This document shows positions 8,682 through 18,004 of a stretch of 64,000 bases of DNA, in pieces (position 1 is the first letter of the stretch; each line of letters opens with the position of its first letter). Position numbers and translations under genes: made by a program. This DNA comes from Hoyosella subflava DQS3-9A1 (lineage in GTDB: Bacteria > Actinomycetota > Actinomycetes > Mycobacteriales > Mycobacteriaceae), in assembly GCF_000214175.1 (NCBI RefSeq), contig NC_015564.1:1178001-1242000 (forward strand), given 5' to 3'. A model generated the notes under the pieces. That model saw only the letters and a program-made list of their open reading frames with translations. It had not been told where the DNA came from and searched no databases.

Positions 8682-11088
8682 CGCGCCTCCACAGCCGCGC
8701 CACGGCCGGGCACTCGATGTCAGACTGCTGCCAGCTGCGCTGCTGACATGGGGTTCAGTTCTGCTCGCCGCGTACACCGGCTACCGGCCTGTGCTTACTG
8801 GTGCGCTGATACTCAGCGTGGTTGCCCTCACGCTTGCGGCGATGCAGATCCGTGCCGGTAACACAGTTAATCGCTCAGTGGTACGTGTACTGGTCGCCGC
8901 GATGCTGTTCGGTGCCGCGGCATGCGCTGCGGCCGGGGCGCGCGCATATTCGGCTGAAGTGAATCCGCTGCGCAGCCTGGCCGGCGAAGCATCTACGGCA
9001 CAGCTGGAGGTGGTTGTGCGCAGCGATCCCCGGCTGGTCACACCAGGCCCAGACGGGAGGCCGCGCTTCCTGATTCGCGCTTCCGCCAGCGCCTACCAGT
9101 CGACAGCAAAGTACGACCAATGGGCACAGGCCCGCGGGGAGCTCACGGTCTTCGCGAGTGGGCCCGCGTGGCACAAGCTCCGTCCAGGAGAGACAGTTGT
9201 CCTGCGGGGGCAACTCTCCGAACCTTCCCGGCGGGATTTCACTGTCGCGACAATTTTTGCCCGCGGCGATCCGAAGGTCATCGCGGGGTCCTCCCTGCTG
9301 CAGCGGAGTGCGTCGGATGTTCGGGCATCGTTTGTCGGAGTAGTTTCGTCCGTCCTCGGTGAGGAGCAAGCGCAACTTCTGCCCGGTCTGGTGATTGGCG
9401 ACCGTTCAGCGATGTCACAGCAGATGCGTGACGACTTCATCGCGACGAGCCTGACACATTTGACTGTGGTGTCCGGCACGCACGTGACGATCGTGTGCGG
9501 TGCGGTGCTGCTCGTGGCCCGGTACGCGACCGGATCGAGGCGGCTGTCCGCCATGGTGACTGGTGTTGCGCTGCTGTGGTTCGTGATCGTGTGCCGTCCC
9601 GAACCTAGCGTGCTGCGAGCTGCCGCGATGGGTTCGGTGACACTCCTCGCCCTCATCAGCGGGCGACGGCGGCAGGCGTTGCCGGCACTGCACGCGGCTG
9701 TCATCGTCCTGTTGCTTGTCCGGCCGCAACTCGCGACGGATCTTGGCTTCGCATTGTCTGTCACCGCTACCGCGGGGATCGTGGTTCTCACACCGCCGTT
9801 CACAGATGTGCTGGTTCGCAGGGGAGTGCCGAAGCTGCTCGCGTCCGTGCTGGCTGTCTCAGTGACTGCGCACTTCGTTACCGCCCCGCTCATAGCGGGG
9901 TTTGCGGGGCAATTCAGTGTCGTGGGCGTTCTCGCGAATCTCCTTGCCGCGCCCGTTGTGACTGTCTCGATCATTGGTGGCTATGCGGGCCTCCTGCTTG
10001 CGCCGTTATGGACGAGCGGGGCAGAAGCAGTTCTGACTGTGACTGGCTTACCAGTCACCTGGCTGCTCGCTGTGGCGAGGTACTGCGCGGGTCTGCCACA
10101 CGCGCTGATCACGGTACCTGCGGGCCTTTCGGGGGCGGCCGCGATGATGGTGGTTATCGTCGCGGGGGTTCTCTCGGCTCGGTTCCACCGTTCGCGAGGA
10201 GTGGTTCTCGCGGCGGCGGCCGGCTTCGTGGCGCTCTACGTTCCGGTGAAGCTGCTGACGTCCGCGGGGCTGTACGGGCCTGGCTTCCCGCCCAATGACT
10301 GGGTAGTCGCCGCGTGCGATGTCGGCCAGGGAGACGGGTTCGCGCTGTCACTGGGCTCTGGGGCCACCATCATCGTGGATTCCGGACCTGACTCGGAGGC
10401 GATTGACAGGTGTCTCAGGCGTCTACGGGTTCGCGAGATTGATCTCGTCATCCTTACGCATATGCACGCAGACCATGTCACGGGCCTGATAGGTGTGTTG
10501 CGTGGCAGGCAGGTGGGTGCTGTCGCTGTGGGTGTGGCGCGCGATCCCAGCACGGGCTTCGACGTGGTCCGGGACGCTGTGGCGTCGGCAGGGGTCGCCC
10601 TGGTCGAACTGAACGAGGGACTGGAACTGCCGCTCGGTGACGCAGTTCTGCGCGTCCTCGGTCCTCCGGCAGCCCGCGCGCAGTACCTTGCGCCGAACGA
10701 CCAGTCACTGGTCGTGTCCATCACGTCGCGGACACACCCTTGGCCTGGCTTCACGACGCTGTTCACGGGCGACGCAGAAGAGGAATCACAGCAGTGGCTG
10801 TTAGCCGAGTACGAGCCGTCGGAGTTGCGGGCAGATGTGTTCACAGTTCCGCATCACGGCGCGGGGACGACAATACCGCGGTTCATCACCACCGTCGGTC
10901 CGTCGGTGTCACTTATCGGTGTGGGAGCCGACAACTCGTACGGGCACCCCCACGCTGATGTGGTCGCGACTCTTCAGGCAGCGGGCAGCATCATTGGCCG
11001 GGCTGATGACCACGGGCTTGTGGCGGTGGTGGCGCGGGAGGGAGAGTTGATCGTGGTGGGAGAGCGGGCCAGTGTGCCAGTATCGTGA
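8650..11088 (+). CDS. comEC: ComEC/Rec2 DNA-uptake channel
   Basis: About 812 residues. The N-terminal third has membrane helices and an OB-like exported segment, the Competence domain with many helices spans about 230-530, and the C-terminus is a metallo-beta-lactamase domain with the metal-binding [10 protein letters not shown] near residue 602 and VPHHGA later. This is the full three-part architecture of an intact channel. The start is uncertain: TTG 8650 lies inside comEA, and GTG 8662 is an alternative. Context comEA-comEC-holA as in mycobacteria. Confidence 0.92.
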   Translation: MTRSVTTSLSDAPPQPRHGRALDVRLLPAALLTWGSVLLAAYTGYRPVLTGALILSVVALTLAAMQIRAGNTVNRSVVRVLVAAMLFGAAACAAAGARAYSAEVNPLRSLAGEASTAQLEVVVRSDPRLVTPGPDGRPRFLIRASASAYQSTAKYDQWAQARGELTVFASGPAWHKLRPGETVVLRGQLSEPSRRDFTVATIFARGDPKVIAGSSLLQRSASDVRASFVGVVSSVLGEEQAQLLPGLVIGDRSAMSQQMRDDFIATSLTHLTVVSGTHVTIVCGAVLLVARYATGSRRLSAMVTGVALLWFVIVCRPEPSVLRAAAMGSVTLLALISGRRRQALPALHAAVIVLLLVRPQLATDLGFALSVTATAGIVVLTPPFTDVLVRRGVPKLLASVLAVSVTAHFVTAPLIAGFAGQFSVVGVLANLLAAPVVTVSIIGGYAGLLLAPLWTSGAEAVLTVTGLPVTWLLAVARYCAGLPHALITVPAGLSGAAAMMVVIVAGVLSARFHRSRGVVLAAAAGFVALYVPVKLLTSAGLYGPGFPPNDWVVAACDVGQGDGFALSLGSGATIIVDSGPDSEAIDRCLRRLRVREIDLVILTHMHADHVTGLIGVLRGRQVGAVAVGVARDPSTGFDVVRDAVASAGVALVELNEGLELPLGDAVLRVLGPPAARAQYLAPNDQSLVVSITSRTHPWPGFTTLFTGDAEEESQQWLLAEYEPSELRADVFTVPHHGAGTTIPRFITTVGPSVSLIGVGADNSYGHPHADVVATLQAAGSIIGRADDHGLVAVVAREGELIVVGERASVPVS

Positions 11089-11089
11089 C

Positions 11090-12046
11090 GTGCCAACAGT
11101 CGAGCCGCTGCATCTTCTCCTCGGCGACGAGGAATTCCTGATCGAACGGGGAGTCGGGTCTGTATTGTCCGCTGTCCGCGCTGCATCTGGAGACAGCGAT
11201 ATCCAGGTGAGCCGGGTACGCGCGGGCGACCTCGGCACCGCGCAGCTAGCTGAGTTGCTCAGCCCGTCTCTTTTCGGTGAGGACCGGGTGGTTGTACTCG
11301 AGTCCGCGCACGAAGCGGGAAAGGATGCCGTTGCGCTTGTGCGGGACATCGCTGCCGACCTCCCCAGCGGAGTCACCCTGGTGGTGATCCATTCGGGTGG
11401 CGGGCGCGCGAAAACCCTTGCCAGCGACCTGCAGAAGCGCGGTGCCGAGGTGCACAAGTGCCTGAAACTCAATGCCACGGAGCGTGCTGAGTTCGTGCGA
11501 TCGGAGTTCCGTTCGCATGGGGTCCGAGCGTCTCCTGACGTCATCGCCGCGCTGGTCGAGGCCGTTGGCTCGAATGTACGTGAACTTGCTTCGGCTTGTT
11601 CTCAGCTGGCCGCCGACACCGGCGGGAGAGTCGACGCCGCGGCAGTCGCACGCTATTACTCAGGCCGTGCGGAAGTGAGCGGCTTCGACGTCGCGGAAAA
11701 AGCGGTCACGGGCAGCCGTGCCGCAGCGCTGGAGGCGCTTCGATGGGCCCATCACAGCGGTGTGCCGCACGTCGTTCTGGCTGACGCGCTGGGGGAGACC
11801 GTCCGTGCCATCGCGCGGGTGAGCGCAGCAGGGCGGGGTGACCCCAACCGCCTCGCACCGCAACTCGGTATGCCTCCGTGGAAGGTACGGAAAACGCAGG
11901 CACAGGCGCGGAACTGGAATCCGGACACGTTGGGGCGAGCTCTCGGAATCGTTGCTCGTCTCAACGGTGACGTCAAAGGCGGCGCGGCCGACACGAGTTA
12001 TGCCCTCGAACGTGCGGTTATCGGCGTGGCCGACCTCGCGCGCTGA
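11090..12046 (+). CDS. holA: DNA polymerase III subunit delta
   Basis: Delta subunit of the clamp loader; opens the beta clamp and loads it on DNA. About 318 residues from GTG 11090, which starts just after the comEC stop; GTG 11072 (six residues longer) is possible. The N-terminus [14 protein letters not shown] is the degenerate AAA+ start of HolA, and the [10 protein letters not shown] and C-terminal helical collar sequences agree. A strong bidirectional terminator lies directly downstream. Confidence 0.9.
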   Translation: MPTVEPLHLLLGDEEFLIERGVGSVLSAVRAASGDSDIQVSRVRAGDLGTAQLAELLSPSLFGEDRVVVLESAHEAGKDAVALVRDIAADLPSGVTLVVIHSGGGRAKTLASDLQKRGAEVHKCLKLNATERAEFVRSEFRSHGVRASPDVIAALVEAVGSNVRELASACSQLAADTGGRVDAAAVARYYSGRAEVSGFDVAEKAVTGSRAAALEALRWAHHSGVPHVVLADALGETVRAIARVSAAGRGDPNRLAPQLGMPPWKVRKTQAQARNWNPDTLGRALGIVARLNGDVKGGAADTSYALERAVIGVADLAR

Positions 12047-12055
12047 GAAGCGCGC

Positions 12056-12091
12056 AAAAGAGCCGCACAGGGACCCCTGTGCGGCTCTTTT
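12056..12091. terminator. Bidirectional terminator between holA and rpsT
   Basis: Perfect 16-bp stem (12056-12071 with 12076-12091) with a four-base loop, GC-rich core, and A-run on one side and T-run on the other. It sits between the convergent ends of holA and rpsT and can serve both. Confidence 0.85.
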
Positions 12092-12109
12092 GACGAGTTG
12101 GGTGAGAAC

Positions 12110-12373
12110 TCAGCCGAGCTTGTTGTAAGCCTGCGCCATCGCAGATTTCTTGTTGGCGGCTTGGTTCTTGTGGATGACACGAGCAGTCGCAGCCTTGTCG
12201 AGATGACGGCTCGCCGCCTGCAGGAGCTCTTTTGCTTCGGTCTTATCGCCTGTGGCAGCCGCCTCGCGGAACTTCCGGATGGCGGTGCGCAGCGCGGACT
12301 TAACCGACTGGTTGCGGAGCCGGTTACGCTCGTTGGTGCGGATCCGCTTCACCTGGGACTTGATGTTGGCCAC
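12110..12373 (-). CDS. rpsT: 30S ribosomal protein S20
   Basis: 87-residue basic protein beginning [18 protein letters not shown] and ending AQAYNKLG, the full S20 family pattern; binds 16S rRNA in the small subunit. It stands alone, convergent with holA and sharing its terminator, as in M. tuberculosis (Rv2412). The promoter must lie in the 177-bp gap shared with the divergent membrane-protein gene. Confidence 0.98.
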   Translation of the reverse strand: MANIKSQVKRIRTNERNRLRNQSVKSALRTAIRKFREAAATGDKTEAKELLQAASRHLDKAATARVIHKNQAANKKSAMAQAYNKLG

Positions 12374-12550
12374 GCGTACAACCTCTGGTCAGTTTGGTAT
12401 TAAAGGGAAAAACTGGCACTTCCCGTAGCCTTCGCTCAAGGCGTGAGGGGAGTGCGTGCGCAGCAGCCATTGGCTGACCGTGCGCGCCGAAGGAGAAGGC
12501 TACCACCTGCGGCGACCTCATTACAAACGCCGCATGTACTGTCGATACTG

Positions 12551-13039
12551 ATGGGCGAAATGTGGCAAGACAACAATCCTCGCTGGAAGGCGTATCTGGG
12601 GTTCCCAGCACTGGTCGTAGCGGCGACCATGGTGACGATACTGATGTGGCTTCCGGATCTTCCAAATCAGATTGCGACGCAGTGGTCGGCTGACGGACAG
12701 GTGACGAGCCAGAGCTCGCCCACCGTCATGCTGATCACCTATTTGCTGCCAATCTTCGTCGCTCTCTTCATCCCACTCGTCATCGGGCACTATCAAACGG
12801 GTGACTCATCGCTAGCACAATGGGGCATCCGTCTCGCGTACGCGCTGGGCTGGTTCGTGACGGTCCTGATCTCCGCGCTGGTTCTTCTGCTGCTTTCTGG
12901 ACAGCGTGGCGCTCAGGCGGCTTTCGATGCGCCAGCGCCTAGCTGGTCTGTGATCGTGATCGCGTTCGCGGCCGCTCTGGTTTCCGGAGTCGCAGGGGCG
13001 ACGCTGGCTCCCGTTACCAAATCTGAAACGCGACCTTAA
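12551..13039 (+). CDS. Small DUF1648-like integral membrane protein
   Basis: 162 residues with about four membrane helices (roughly residues 15-33, 55-76, 92-115, 128-150). The loop LPDLPNQIATQWSADGQVTSQ resembles the DUF1648 motif found in SdpI-like membrane proteins. ATG 12551 is chosen because the residues upstream in this frame are not family-like. A TACTGT hexamer ends eight bases before it, so it may be leaderless. Function unknown. Divergent from rpsT. Confidence 0.65.
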   Translation: MGEMWQDNNPRWKAYLGFPALVVAATMVTILMWLPDLPNQIATQWSADGQVTSQSSPTVMLITYLLPIFVALFIPLVIGHYQTGDSSLAQWGIRLAYALGWFVTVLISALVLLLLSGQRGAQAAFDAPAPSWSVIVIAFAAALVSGVAGATLAPVTKSETRP

Positions 13040-13096
13040 CGCCCGATGCGCCGAAGTAGCGTGCTGTGTGAGTGGATCTGTAGCACCATTGAGTGA

Positions 13097-14755
13097 GTGA
13101 GTTCCCGAACGAAGTCGCTGAGCGCGCAGAGCGCGCTATACGAGGCACTGCACAAGTCCGACGATCCCGCGTCCGGCAACGGTGAGTACGTCTTTGGGGG
13201 GTACGCGGACACGGGACCGCATTATGAGCACTACGCCCTCGCACACGACGAGATGTTCGACGGCGAAGGTAATGTGCGGTCGGCGTACAAGGGCATTTTC
13301 AAAGCGCTCGCGCCAGCAACAGCGAATGACCTCGCCGCACGGGCAGATGCGTTGGGACGTGCTTTTCTCGATCAGGGCATCACGTTCTCGCTGTCCGGGC
13401 AGGAGCGCCCGTTTCCGCTTGATCTGATCCCGCGCGTGATTGCCGCTGGCGAGTGGACGAAGCTGGAGCGGGGAATCAAACAGCGTGTACAGGCGCTGGA
13501 ACTCTTCCTCGACGATGTGTACGGCGAGCAGAACATCCTGCGAGATGGAGTGTTGCCGCGCCGGCTGATCACGTCATGCCAGCACTTCCACCGCGAAGCA
13601 GCGGGCATTGTCCCGCCCAACGAAGTCCGCATCCACGTCGCGGGGATCGATCTGATCCGTGATGATTACGGAACGTTCCGGGTACTCGAAGACAATCTGC
13701 GCTCGCCGTCAGGTGTCTCCTACGTGCTGGAAAACCGACGCACAATGACGCGGGTTTTCCCGGATCTGTTCGCAAGCCACCGGGTGCGTGCGGTAGCCGA
13801 CTATCCCGCATATCTGCTTCGGGCGCTGCGCAACTCCGCTGCGCTGAACGAAGCCGACCCGACGGTTGTTGTGCTGACGCCCGGCGTGGCCAATTCTGCG
13901 TACTTCGAGCATTCACTTCTCGCTCGGCAAATGGGAGTCGAACTTGTCGAGGGCCGGGACCTGTTCTGTCGCGACAACATTGTTTACATGCGCACGACCG
14001 AGGGTGAGCAACAGGTCGACGTCATCTATCGTCGCATCGACGACGAATTCCTCGATCCGCTGCAGTTCCGGCCCAATTCGGTTCTCGGGGTTCCCGGCAT
14101 CTTGAACGCTGCCCGTGCAGGGAACGTTGTGATCTCCAGCGCTGTCGGCAACGGCGTTGGTGATGACAAGCTCATCTACACCTATGTGCCGACGATCATC
14201 GAGTACTACCTGAACGAGAAGCCCAGCCTGCCCAACGTAGATACATTCCGCTGCTGGATTCCCGAGGAACTCGAGGAAGTGCTCGACCGGATCGACGAAC
14301 TCGTTGTGAAACCGGTGGAGGGATCAGGCGGATACGGGATTGTCTTCGGGCCGGACGCTTCGCCCGCGCAGTTGAAGAAACTCTCCCGCCAGCTCCGTGA
14401 TTCGCCGCGGGACTGGATAGCGCAGCCTGTGGTCCAACTGTCGACGGTGCCGACCAAATCAGGTGACGAGCTGGCGCCGCGTCACGTCGACCTGCGGCCC
14501 TTCGCAGTCAACGACGGCGACGACGTATGGGTGCTTCCCGGTGGCCTGACACGTGTAGCTCTGACGGAGGGTTCTCTGGTGGTGAACTCCAGCCAGGGCG
14601 GGGGAAGTAAGGACACGTGGGTGCTGGCGACGACGCGCTCGGCGGCTCAGGACCGCGAACTTGCGGGTGAAGAGCTTGTCAGTGAGGTCAAGACCGCGCA
14701 CAAAGCGGAGACCGGGCCCGAACTTGCGATCGACCAAGAACAGCAGCAGCAGTAG
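13097..14755 (+). CDS. Circularly permuted ATP-grasp type 2 protein
   Basis: 552-residue protein of the circularly permuted ATP-grasp family. Recognisable blocks: FRVLEDNLRSPSGVSYVLENR, KLIYTYVPTIIEYYL, VVKPVEGSGGYGIVFG (phosphate-binding loop) and LRPFAVND. Always found with the next two gene types (alpha-E and transglutaminase-like), predicted in comparative studies to form a peptide-modifying or amide-ligating system; no substrate is established. GTG 13097 start. Counterpart of Rv2411c by order. Confidence 0.88.
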   Translation: MSSRTKSLSAQSALYEALHKSDDPASGNGEYVFGGYADTGPHYEHYALAHDEMFDGEGNVRSAYKGIFKALAPATANDLAARADALGRAFLDQGITFSLSGQERPFPLDLIPRVIAAGEWTKLERGIKQRVQALELFLDDVYGEQNILRDGVLPRRLITSCQHFHREAAGIVPPNEVRIHVAGIDLIRDDYGTFRVLEDNLRSPSGVSYVLENRRTMTRVFPDLFASHRVRAVADYPAYLLRALRNSAALNEADPTVVVLTPGVANSAYFEHSLLARQMGVELVEGRDLFCRDNIVYMRTTEGEQQVDVIYRRIDDEFLDPLQFRPNSVLGVPGILNAARAGNVVISSAVGNGVGDDKLIYTYVPTIIEYYLNEKPSLPNVDTFRCWIPEELEEVLDRIDELVVKPVEGSGGYGIVFGPDASPAQLKKLSRQLRDSPRDWIAQPVVQLSTVPTKSGDELAPRHVDLRPFAVNDGDDVWVLPGGLTRVALTEGSLVVNSSQGGGSKDTWVLATTRSAAQDRELAGEELVSEVKTAHKAETGPELAIDQEQQQQ

Positions 14756-14768
14756 GAGGTGACGGTAG

Positions 14769-15740
14769 GTGCTGGCACGAAATGCAGAATCGCTGTACTG
14801 GATAGGGCGGTACGTCGAACGCGCTGACGATCTCGCGCGAATTCTCGATGTCGCAGTCCATCATCTCCTGGAGGATTCGACGGTCGATCCAGATCGCGCG
14901 TCACGGGTGCTTCTCCGTGTTCTGGGCACTAATCCGCCGGATGGTCCGCTCGACGTGTGGTCGCTGACTGAACGCGTCGCATACAGCCGTGAGGATTCGG
15001 GGTCCATCGTCGACTCGCTGACCAGCGCGCGAGACAATGCGCGGGGTGCGCGTGAGGTGACGTCCGCCGAGATGTGGGAATGCCTGAACACCACCGTCAA
15101 CGGCCTCGCGTCACGTGAGCGCGCGGCGCGCCTGCTCGGGCCACACGAGTTCTTCCGTTACGTCGAGGAACGCGCGGCGATGTTCGCTGGTTTGGTCGAT
15201 ACGACACTGAGCAGGGACGACGGCTATCGCTTCTTGATCCTCGGTCGTTCCGTGGAGCGGATTGACATGCTTGTGCGTCTGTTGCTGTCGCGGGCGGGCG
15301 ATAGAGCCTCGTCCCCGTCGTGGGTGACCGTGCTGCGTTCCGCGGGCGCACACGATACGTATCTGCGCACATATCGGGGTGCTCTTGATGCGGGCCGCGT
15401 CGTCGAGTTTCTCCTTCTCGACCGGCTGTTTCCGCGGTCAGTGTTTCACACGATCCGGACAGCAGAGGTCGCACTGGAGGAACTTGATCATCGTCCGCGC
15501 AGCAGGATCGGTGCGCGTGCCGAAGCTCTCCGGCTGCTTGGGCGCGCTCGAAGTGAATTGGAGTTCCTTCGTCCGGGCATGCTCCTCGAAGACTTGCAAA
15601 CGCGGCTTCTCAGTCTTCTCGAATTGTGCACCGAAGTGAACGAAGCCGTCTCCTTGCAGTACTTCCATTCCGCCCCCTGGGTCGCATGGACCGATGCGGG
15701 GACTCGTGTTGATGACGTCCATGTGGAGGCTGAACTGTGA
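14769..15740 (+). CDS. Alpha-E domain protein
   Basis: 323-residue, nearly all-helical protein opening with the family signature MLARNAESLYWIGRYVERADDLARILD. The alpha-E domain has no known enzymatic role but is encoded with ATP-grasp and transglutaminase-like proteins. GTG start 13 bases after the ATP-grasp gene; its last four bases overlap the next gene, so the three are one operon. Confidence 0.88.
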   Translation: MLARNAESLYWIGRYVERADDLARILDVAVHHLLEDSTVDPDRASRVLLRVLGTNPPDGPLDVWSLTERVAYSREDSGSIVDSLTSARDNARGAREVTSAEMWECLNTTVNGLASRERAARLLGPHEFFRYVEERAAMFAGLVDTTLSRDDGYRFLILGRSVERIDMLVRLLLSRAGDRASSPSWVTVLRSAGAHDTYLRTYRGALDAGRVVEFLLLDRLFPRSVFHTIRTAEVALEELDHRPRSRIGARAEALRLLGRARSELEFLRPGMLLEDLQTRLLSLLELCTEVNEAVSLQYFHSAPWVAWTDAGTRVDDVHVEAEL

Positions 15741-16579
15741 ACACCCGCATGCGAATCGTCCACACCACGGGCTACGCGTACGAAGCTCCAGTGACGAGGT
15801 CGTACAACGAGGCGCGGCTGAGTCCGCGAAATGAGCCGCGCCAGAACGTCATTCTTAACAGGGTGGAAACGACCCCGGCCACGCGCTCGTACCGCTACAC
15901 CGATTACTGGGGCACGCAGGTGACTGCTTTCGACCTGCACGCCCCGCACACAGAACTCGAGGTCGTCGGATCCTCGGTGGTCGAGACAGATGGCAGTACG
16001 CGTCCCGAGGAGAAGGTCACCTGGAAGGAACTCGCCACCGACCGCGTCACCGACTGGTTTAACGAGGCGCTCTCCAATACCCGCTACGTCCCGTACGACA
16101 AGGAACTAATAGGTGTCGCAAAGGAGCTTAAGAAGGGGAAGGCTCCTGATGACGCGGTCGCGGAAATCGCGGGCTGGGTACATGACAGCATGTCCTATGT
16201 GCCCGGTACCACCGGTGTGCACACTTCTGCGGTTGAAGCGTGGGAGGAACGTAAGGGAGTGTGTCAAGATTACGCGCACCTGACACTGCTGATGCTGCGC
16301 GGTGTTGGCGTTCCGTGCCGCTACGTCTCTGGCTACCTGCACCCACGTAGTGACGCTGCCGTCGGAGAGACGGTTCAGGGGGAAAGCCACGCATGGATCG
16401 AGGCCTGGACTGGTGGTTGGTGGGGCTTCGACCCGACCAACGCGATCGAGGTGACTGAGCGCCACGTCGCGGTGGGTGTGGGCCGTGACTACAGGGATGT
16501 GCCGCCGTTACGAGGTATCTACATTGGTGGCGAATCGAATGCCCTCGACGTGGTCGTCGAGATCACCCGTCTAGCGTGA
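15737..16579 (+). CDS. Transglutaminase-like cysteine protease family protein
   Basis: 280 residues with an N-terminal beta-rich BTLCP domain (residues 1-90) and a transglutaminase core. The catalytic triad can be read as Cys in KGVCQDYAHLT, His in GESHAWIEAW and Asp in WGFDPTNA. No signal peptide. The third gene of the ATP-grasp/alpha-E set, coupled by an ATGA-type overlap. Probably hydrolyses or forms amide bonds on the product of the ATP-grasp enzyme; substrate unknown. Convergent with the amidase gene, 12 bases away. Confidence 0.88.
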   Translation: MNTRMRIVHTTGYAYEAPVTRSYNEARLSPRNEPRQNVILNRVETTPATRSYRYTDYWGTQVTAFDLHAPHTELEVVGSSVVETDGSTRPEEKVTWKELATDRVTDWFNEALSNTRYVPYDKELIGVAKELKKGKAPDDAVAEIAGWVHDSMSYVPGTTGVHTSAVEAWEERKGVCQDYAHLTLLMLRGVGVPCRYVSGYLHPRSDAAVGETVQGESHAWIEAWTGGWWGFDPTNAIEVTERHVAVGVGRDYRDVPPLRGIYIGGESNALDVVVEITRLA

Positions 16580-16591
16580 GCTCCGGGGCGC

Positions 16592-17734
16592 CTACACGTC
16601 CTGAATCTCGACGGGAATGACCTCAGCCACAGTCGTGGACGCGGGCACCACTCCGGCGGCGTTGTGCGCGGGGGCCACACCAGAGTTGAGGCGCTGTGCG
16701 ACAGCGGCGCGGATGTCGCGGAAGTCCATGGCGACGGCGTCGCCTGGGCAACTCGTCGAGTTGAGTTCCCGGTGCTGCGCCACCGACCAGACGAGGGCGG
16801 TGGCGCCAGTGCCGGGATTCGTATAGCTGGTTTGTCCTAGAGGGTCGATGTTGAGGGCGCGACATAGTTCGGTGAGTACGGCGATAAGGGTCTCGCGGGC
16901 CGCCTGAGTCGGCGCCCGGCTCGTGAAGTCGCCGAGCAGGCAGATTCCCAGGTTGCCTTCGTTGAATGCGTAGGCGTGCCCGCCCACCACGAGTTGGTCG
17001 AGTGACGGACCGCTACCACTGAAAACAGGGGATTGGAGGTCACCGGTGCTACGCCCCGCATAGATCAGGCCCCCCGGGTCAATGAGCAGGTGGTAACCGA
17101 TGTCACCCCAGCCGAGGGTCGCTGCGTGGTAGCGATGGATGCCCCGTACGGTCGCGGCGGCGTTGCGAGCGGTACCGATCGCAGAGTGATGCACGGTGAT
17201 GATCTGCGGGGTGGCGAAGCTAGGGCTCCACCGCAGAACCCCGCTCGGACGCCGGCCGAGCGACTCTTCCGCGCCCCAGCCAGCGCGCGTGATCACCGGA
17301 AAGGAGAACAGGTCTACCGTTTGGTATAGGGGACTGGTCGCATCTCGTAAACCACTGATCGCGACTGGCGTCGCCGCAGCGAAAACATCGTCATTCTCGA
17401 TTTCGATGCTCGTGCATTCAGGCGGAATCGGCACCAGGTCGGCCGCGGTCCCGTAGGGCTGGAAATCAGGACTATGCGAGGTCGGCCTGACCGGGATCCA
17501 TTCGCCAGCGGACGTACCCGATGTGAAGCGGATGCGAGCGCTTGCGGTGGGCCTCTGGCTAAAGGTGACGCCGACGAAATCGGCTTCTTGAGGAGGTGGC
17601 ACCGGCTGCCCAATGGGCAGGATATGTCGTTCGCGGGGCGTGGCGAGGGCGGGCGCAGCACCCGAGCTGATCGCCGCTGCGCTGGCCACGGCGAGCGATG
17701 AGCCGACAACGAACTTCCGGCGGTTGATTGCCAT
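16592..17734 (-). CDS. Tat-exported N-acetylmuramoyl-L-alanine amidase (PGRP/Amidase_2)
   Basis: Secreted amidase cutting the bond between muramic acid and the stem peptide. ATG 17734 has AGGAG five bases upstream; an extra GTG two codons earlier is less well placed. The twin-arginine signal MAINRRKFVVGSS is followed by a hydrophobic stretch and Ala-rich cleavage region (about residue 32). The C-terminal PGRP domain shows zinc ligands in IITVHHSA and HRELNSTSCPGD, plus RAGWGAEESLGRRP and YHLLIDPGG. 380 residues. A short inverted repeat lies 20-36 bases upstream of the start. Confidence 0.9.
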   Translation of the reverse strand: MAINRRKFVVGSSLAVASAAAISSGAAPALATPRERHILPIGQPVPPPQEADFVGVTFSQRPTASARIRFTSGTSAGEWIPVRPTSHSPDFQPYGTAADLVPIPPECTSIEIENDDVFAAATPVAISGLRDATSPLYQTVDLFSFPVITRAGWGAEESLGRRPSGVLRWSPSFATPQIITVHHSAIGTARNAAATVRGIHRYHAATLGWGDIGYHLLIDPGGLIYAGRSTGDLQSPVFSGSGPSLDQLVVGGHAYAFNEGNLGICLLGDFTSRAPTQAARETLIAVLTELCRALNIDPLGQTSYTNPGTGATALVWSVAQHRELNSTSCPGDAVAMDFRDIRAAVAQRLNSGVAPAHNAAGVVPASTTVAEVIPVEIQDV

Positions 17735-17753
17735 CCGCACTCCTTGACCTCAC

Positions 17754-17770
17754 AAGCAAATCTTTTGCTT
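17754..17770. promoter_or_regulatory. Inverted repeat ahead of the amidase gene
   Basis: AAGCAAA at 17754-17760 and TTTGCTT at 17764-17770, three bases apart, 20-36 bases upstream of the amidase ATG. The same half-sites occur ahead of the rpf gene near 44665, with a wider spacer. Could be an operator or a 5'-UTR hairpin. Confidence 0.35.
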
Positions 17771-17921
17771 CGAGGGTGGTGGAATAGGCGCGTGCTTTTA
17801 TCAGAACCGCCCACCTTGTGACTGCCTCGTTAGTCACTCGTGTCGCGGTTGCCGCCGCATATCGTCGTGTCTTTCCGGTCACCCGATGGGCAGGCTTTTT
17901 CTTATGTCCATCGAGTAGCCA

Positions 17922-17945
17922 TAGAATCAACACCCTAAGGGTGTT
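17922..17945 (+). promoter_or_regulatory. lepA -10 box and palindrome
   Basis: TAGAAT (17922-17927) looks like a -10 box. It is followed directly by a perfect 8-1-8 palindrome, AACACCCTAAGGGTGTT at 17929-17945, which would cover the transcription start about 65 bases ahead of the lepA GTG. No regulator is recognised. Confidence 0.4.
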
Positions 17946-18004
17946 TGCACGCACGTTTGCTCGCTCAGCATCCGCCGCCAACTGATCGCCACGTAAGGAG
18001 CCGA

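Noticed and set aside
9093-9974. 293-codon frame antisense to comEC
   Set aside because: Low-complexity Thr/Arg/Ser-rich composition and full overlap with a clear membrane-protein gene.
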